Source: Allobrachymonas sp.
GTDB taxonomy: Bacteria > Pseudomonadota > Gammaproteobacteria > Burkholderiales > Burkholderiaceae_C
DNA length: 10,748 nt
Assembly (NCBI GenBank): GCA_012036375.1
Contig: JAAUOI010000078.1
Span: 1-10,748, forward strand
Reading direction: 5' to 3'
The notes under the pieces were generated by a model. The model ran no database searches. It was given only the letters and a program-made list of their open reading frames with translations, and was not told where the DNA came from. Positions 8,001-10,748 of this stretch are shown piece by piece. Position 1 is the first letter of the stretch, and every line of letters starts with the position of its first letter. A program made the translations under genes and the position numbers.

Positions 8001-8518
8001 TAATTGACTGGCTCGGGAGCGAGTTTTTGACTACGATCCCCTGCAACGATGGCAGAAAAATACTGCCTGCCCGTATCGCTTGAACCTCTGACATGGATGC
8101 GCATCAAGCCGGTGCCGCCGCGACTGATTTGCTCAACGCCATAAAACTCACCTTTGTGATTACCAAAGTACAAAAAAGGAATTTCAGACGAAATTCTGGT
8201 GAGCGACACCGCCAATTTTTCAAACTCTTCGGGTTGATTGATGAGACGGCGCGCGGCTTTGGTTTGGGCATCACTTGGCGAAGCTGAGATCAAACCGTTG
8301 AGAACGAGGTTGGCCGTTTGCAACTGCACTTCAGCATCGGACTGCACGCGCTGAACAATATCATTGATGATTTTTTGCGACAGCCGGTCAGCCGTTTGTA
8401 TGTTGCTGTCATAAAGCAACCAGCCCACTAACACAGCAGGCACGATGGCAAACAGCAGCAGCAGTGTGAGTGCGGCATTGCGCACTGTCCAACTCAAACG
8501 TGGCGTATGCGTCGTCAT
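5090..8518 (-). CDS. Hybrid sensor histidine kinase (Cache-HAMP-HisKA-HATPase-REC-REC-HPt)
   Basis: This 1142-residue inner-membrane kinase has an uninterrupted frame. Numbering from ATG 8518: TM1 about 15-36; a periplasmic double-Cache-like sensor about 50-345, with the typical RPWYTQAV and FAGDLYL segments; TM2 about 359-378; HAMP and coiled coil to 470; HisKA with phospho-acceptor His480 in MSHEIRTPLNG. The HATPase has N-box Asn597 (NFLGNAIKF), G1 DSGIGIP (639) and G2 GGTGLGL (668-674). REC1 has Asp778 (LTDMHMPEMDG) and Lys825. REC2 has acidic residues 870-871, Asp920 (LMDANMPVMDG) and Lys972. The C-terminal HPt has His1084 in RAHALKGAASN. All phosphotransfer residues are present, so a full His-Asp-His relay is likely. 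The ligand is unknown; Cache domains commonly bind small metabolites. A TTG at 8527 is possible, but GAGGG lies nine bases before ATG 8518. The cyclase-like gene is immediately upstream. Confidence 0.93.
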   Translation of the reverse strand: MTTHTPRLSWTVRNAALTLLLLFAIVPAVLVGWLLYDSNIQTADRLSQKIINDIVQRVQSDAEVQLQTANLVLNGLISASPSDAQTKAARRLINQPEEFEKLAVSLTRISSEIPFLYFGNHKGEFYGVEQISRGGTGLMRIHVRGSSDTGRQYFSAIVAGDRSQKLAPEPVNYEPRLRPWYTQAVSQRERITTPVYLAASKKQLVITVAQPVFDDYGGVLGVFAGDLYLKQLAEALQIINISARGVAMIVDDTGNTVASSTGDPLFSETQGKIERLSPLSSADTVAKEAYAQMKPLIGKLKTGSVQRERFNGVIETSSGKTLVSMRPFAEHLGLPLTLIVAAPVLDFSGDVQATLENTLLLMGVVVALGAILAALLAWRTSQRIKTLMLAAQDMGRGQVPELQSNARIIEVRELSQALHDSAEEIQSNRSAIEAQKAALLDANEHLEERVALRTRQLEESREEALQAAKAKAAFLATMSHEIRTPLNGVVGMTTLMVDTPLNSEQQDYLHTMRVSSDQLLAVINDILDYSKIESGKLDLENEPLSLQGAVEEACDISASRAREKSLELLVDMGDEVPKWVRGDVTRLRQILLNFLGNAIKFTDKGQILVSVHMKEDFDAQRVIDGERIPGALIEFRVKDSGIGIPKDRQSALFQSFTQVDASTTRKYGGTGLGLAICKRLAELMKGEVGVESELGKGSTFWFTARLHYSDAPSLSETSVLELASMEGKLAVIVDDMPVNLQILSKQLKRWKMNVVSFDDARPALEWLTVRDADVILTDMHMPEMDGMMFAKSLHHNKPKAPVVLLTSGSLPEGEDALHFQAKLLKPYRQSQLFNILARILYAPTHSSHAEKTPMQTPALLGKGLRILVADDNLVNLKVAVSMLNKLGYESVTVMDGQQAASSVAASLQAGGVPFAAVLMDANMPVMDGYASARHIIASHGNSAPPIIALTASVLEEDRQRCHEAGMIGFLPKPLRMDELASSMKQYARVSVDAATNSDTIEMIALRADSTPAISQNGLKNEALNPSAVLMDWSRLEQFKEFDDEERTMTREVVGLFIQDAPGRRGDILASLGTTDAALLSLRAHALKGAASNVGAVALSDACSALEQACKTLGWPEDAAQQINRINSLTDQTLAALKDWKLS

Positions 8519-8527
8519 AACGTTCAA

Positions 8528-8532
8528 CCCTC
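8528..8532 (-). promoter_or_regulatory. Ribosome binding site GAGGG of the hybrid kinase gene
   Basis: GAGGG on the minus strand lies nine bases before ATG 8518 and directly against the in-frame TTG at 8527, so it selects the ATG. It sits in the short gap after the stop of the cyclase-like gene, supporting co-translation from one mRNA. Confidence 0.6.
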
Positions 8533-8539
8533 AAGCAAC

Positions 8540-9654
8540 TTAGGCATGAACGCCGAGAATTTCTACTGCGTCAACCGCGCCTTGCCTGCCCGGCACATTC
8601 ACCATCGCACGGCGGCCAATGCGCGCGGCATGGTTGAGCAAAATGTTGGTTTGCACCGAGGCAGCAATCGCCCAATCGGGCGGCTGGGCACCATGGAAAA
8701 ATTTCAATGCCGTGCTCACGGCTTCGCCCACCGGCGTAGATTGACTGGCGCTGGCAAACAAGCCATCCAGTTTGGTGAAAGTGACTGCGCCAGAATGTAA
8801 GGCAGTGTTGAGTCGAAAAGCAGGCAAATTGCGGTCTGAATATTTTTGCTGCACAAAGCTGTCGAGTCGTTTGCAGCCCTCTTGCAAACCCAGTGCTGCT
8901 TTGACTGCACGCAAAGCATGGTTGACCGATTGCGTATCGCTGCTGTCGACAAACACGCAAAGCATGCCGTCACCGACAAACTGCATGTGCTTGGCACCAA
9001 ATAAATGTACGGTATCGCCCACGCTTGAGTAGAAGCGAGTGATGACTTCGCTCAACTCATTACTGGACAAGCGCTGCGTCCACTGTGTGTAATCGCGCAT
9101 GTCGGCATACAACACGGTCGCGCTACCAAACCGTTCATTGATTTCAGCGTGTCCGCTGTCGGGCCATTGCTCGGACAATTCCTTGGCCATGCGTTTTTCA
9201 TACAGGCGGGCAATTTTTTCTTGTTGCTCCGCGAGCGCTTGCGTGACAGCACGATCTACTATCTGCGCTTGAGCTGCCTCGGCGCGCACCAGTTTGGACA
9301 GTTGTGCATTGACCGCATCGCGCAGCTCTTGGGGCGCGAAGGGTTTAGTCAGGTAGTCATCTGCGCCTGTGGTCATGCCTTGGCGCATGTTGGCGCGGTC
9401 TTGCAGTGAGGTCAGCAAATGATGGGCAGTGTGGTGAGCACCTCATCCGCACGCACCGCTTCAAGCACACCAAAACCATCCAGATTTGGCATCTGTACAT
9501 CGCTGACCACGAGATCGGGTCTGTGTTCGCGAATCAGCGCCAGGCCTTGTGCGCCGTCTTCGGCGGCGAGCACGTCATAGCCTTCTTTGCGTAGCACCGC
9601 AGAGACTAGTACGCGTGTACTCGAATCATCATCCATCACAACGATCAGTGGCAT
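8540..9654 (-). CDS. Response regulator with class III adenylate/guanylate cyclase-like output domain (one frameshift)
   Basis: Joined across one missing base, this is a 371-residue soluble protein. The receiver domain spans 1-118 with acidic pocket Asp8-Asp9, phospho-acceptor Asp52 (VVSDVQMPNLDG), Thr82 and Lys104 (YLTKPF). A helical linker follows (about 120-165), typical of the signalling helix before cyclases. The class III nucleotide cyclase domain covers about 178-320. Metal-binding Asp185 (YADMRDYT) and Asp229 (FVGDGML) are present. However, the usual base-contacting Lys is Gln225, and the transition-state Asn and Arg appear as Ser314 and Lys318 in VGEAVSTALKF. Activity is therefore doubtful. 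The break is at 9418-9420: ATCATTTGCTG reads as I-I-C-stop, and one extra T gives the family's I-I-L-L-T-S. The start is ATG 9654, beginning MPLIVVMDDD. The kinase gene lies about 20 bp downstream and is the likely phosphodonor. Confidence 0.85.
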
Positions 9655-9710
9655 GTTATTTGTCCATTCTTTTTCAAAAAACACGTAGTTAGAGTGTGTT
9701 GGAGATGCAC

Positions 9711-10624
9711 CTAAGCCAAAGCTCGCCAACAAGTTTGCCGAACACCGGGTATGAAAGCCAATTCAACATGACCGACACCCTCAATCAATTGATTATCCGC
9801 TCCCTGAAGGCAAGCGGTGCTGGCTGGGAAAACGATATTGTCGCAGTTGGAATAAAAGCAAGTGCAGCGTTCTGCGAAATTGGCAGGCAGTTGTGCGGCG
9901 TTGTTGGCAAGCCACGTGCTGTTTTGACGCATTTGTAGGCCGTTGGTTGAAACGGATATCGTGGCCAAGCTTGTGCTTGGTGGGGTGTGCCCAAGGTGAA
10001 GATGTGATGCACCCGGCGCATGGTTTCGCTGCGCCTCTCATGCCGCGCAGCCCAAGCGCGAATCGCCAAGCCGCCCATGCTGTGCCCTACTACCACTGGA
10101 GGCAACCCCGTGGCTTGCTCAACTTGCGCAATGGCTTGCTCGACAGTGTCGGCATAATCAGTGATTGAGCCATAGGCCGGTTCTAAATCGACCGACACAA
10201 AGACACGCCCTTCGGCTCGAAGTTGGCGCATCCAATCCGTCCAGAATGCGCGATTACAAAAAAAACCATGCACTAACACCATGCCACGCTGCGGTGCAAC
10301 ATCAGCAGGTTTTGCTAATGTGTGATTGGCAATGGCTTGGTGGCGAAAAGGCTGCCACACGTGCATGATGGTCAGCGATGCCTTGGTTTCGGCCAACCAA
10401 GCGCACAGCCATTGAGCCAAGCTGGCGTAAGGCGTACTGTCGCGCCGATTGGCCCAAGCGGCCATAGAAAAAGATTGAATCAAAACCAGTGGTGTGATCA
10501 GAATGGGCAAACTCGCCATCCACACAGCCACTACCTTGTTATCTGGCCACAAATGCACAGCCCCAACCCAACTCACCAGCAGGAGGGCTACTGTCAAAAA
10601 GCGCTGAATCCACGCATTCGTCAT
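9711..10624 (-). CDS. Membrane-anchored alpha/beta hydrolase, lipase/esterase-like (one frameshift)
   Basis: The joined protein is 304 residues. Two hydrophobic segments near the N-terminus (about 8-26 and 31-50) suggest an inner-membrane anchor. The hydrolase core begins with the oxyanion motif VLVHGFFCNRAFW (116-128). The nucleophile elbow is GHSMGG with Ser182. The other triad members are probably Asp262 (SNCDNIV) and His286 (GVGHVEL), both encoded after the frameshift. As sequenced, the frame leaves the family sequence after TLGTPHQAQAW. One extra G at TTGGCC (about 9963-9966) restores W-A-T-I-S-V-STNGLQMRQ and the catalytic C-terminus, ending at TAG 9711-9713. The class resembles PGAP1-like/triacylglycerol lipase hydrolases; substrate unknown. 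Its AGGGA ribosome binding site lies in the stem of the terminator just upstream. The cyclase-like gene begins 56 bp downstream on the same strand and may be co-transcribed. Confidence 0.82.
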
Positions 10625-10659
10625 AAAAAATCCCTATTGGCTTCGCCAATAGGGATTTT
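10625..10659 (-). terminator. Intrinsic terminator after tRNA-Met, overlapping the hydrolase leader
   Basis: An 11-bp perfect stem (10631-10641 with 10645-10655) closes a 3-base loop. On the minus strand it is followed by six T (10630-10625), and on the plus strand by four T. It is well placed to end the tRNA transcript. The T-run touches the ATG of the hydrolase gene, and the 3' arm holds its AGGGA ribosome binding sequence. Confidence 0.75.
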
Positions 10660-10668
10660 GCAGGGTTT

Positions 10669-10745
10669 TGGTGGTGATAGGTGGATTTGAACCACCGACA
10701 TCAGCATTATGAATGCTGCGCTCTAACCAACTGAGCTATATCACC
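10669..10745 (-). tRNA. tRNA-Met (anticodon CAT), elongator type
   Basis: The minus strand folds as a complete 77-nt cloverleaf. The acceptor stem is GGTGATA/TATCACC with discriminator A and encoded CCA (10671-10669). The D arm reads AGCTCAGTTGGTTAGAGC. The anticodon stem CAGCA/TGCTG encloses TTCATAA with CAT, and the T arm is GGTGG-TTCAAAT-CCACC. The fully paired first position of the acceptor stem and the absence of the three G-C anticodon-stem pairs argue for elongator rather than initiator tRNA. CAT can also read ATA when modified (tRNA-Ile2), but the sequence looks like proteobacterial tRNA-Met. Confidence 0.93.
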
Positions 10746-10748
10746 AAA

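Noticed and set aside
8519..8527. TTG 8527 as start of the hybrid kinase
   Set aside because: The ribosome binding sequence GAGGG directly abuts the TTG, leaving no spacing; ATG 8518 is correctly spaced.
4081..9970. Programmed ribosomal frameshifting as the cause of the breaks
   Set aside because: The sites lack classical slippery heptamers with downstream structures, are unrelated in sequence, and affect unrelated enzymes at family-conserved positions.

Overview
The window looks like chromosomal DNA of a beta-proteobacterium, probably Burkholderiales and possibly Comamonadaceae-like. The basis is moderate GC, a proteobacterial elongator tRNA-Met with encoded CCA, an Lrp/hpd/phhA tyrosine-phenylalanine block, and large Cache-type hybrid kinases. 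This placement is inference; no 16S or other marker is present.

Layout. (1) Positions 1-1486: two near-identical copies of a palindromic, MITE-like element (about 177 bp, 20-bp terminal inverted repeats) lie in opposite orientation and enclose one gene of unknown function. The start and stop codons of that gene both fall inside the terminal repeats. (2) 1486-2352, minus: a GNAT acetyltransferase whose best promoter would give a leaderless mRNA. (3) 2514-5069: an Lrp/AsnC-type regulator (minus) diverges from hpd and phhA (plus), separated by a dyad-rich intergenic region. Together these encode entry of phenylalanine and tyrosine into the homogentisate pathway: PhhA makes tyrosine from phenylalanine, and Hpd makes homogentisate from 4-hydroxyphenylpyruvate. 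The transaminase step and homogentisate ring cleavage are not in the window. (4) 5090-10624, minus: a probable co-directional unit of membrane-anchored alpha/beta hydrolase, response-regulator/class III cyclase-like protein, and a very large Cache-HAMP-HisKA-HATPase-REC-REC-HPt hybrid kinase. Kinase and cyclase genes are separated by about 20 bp, suggesting a phosphorelay whose partner carries a cyclase-like domain. That domain lacks several catalytic residues. (5) 10631-10745: an intrinsic terminator hairpin and tRNA-Met (CAT), minus strand.

Five of the eight protein genes (unknown gene, hpd, phhA, cyclase, hydrolase) are each interrupted by one missing base. In most cases the gap is best explained by contraction of a short homopolymer, and the correct C-terminus resumes at once in the neighbouring frame. 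The shared direction and type suggest consensus indel errors in the assembly rather than five independent gene deaths. I therefore give joined full-length coordinates for these genes and note each break.

I did not find a clear new defence or mobile system. The least explained parts are the MITE-bounded gene and the cyclase-like protein with a degenerate active site.
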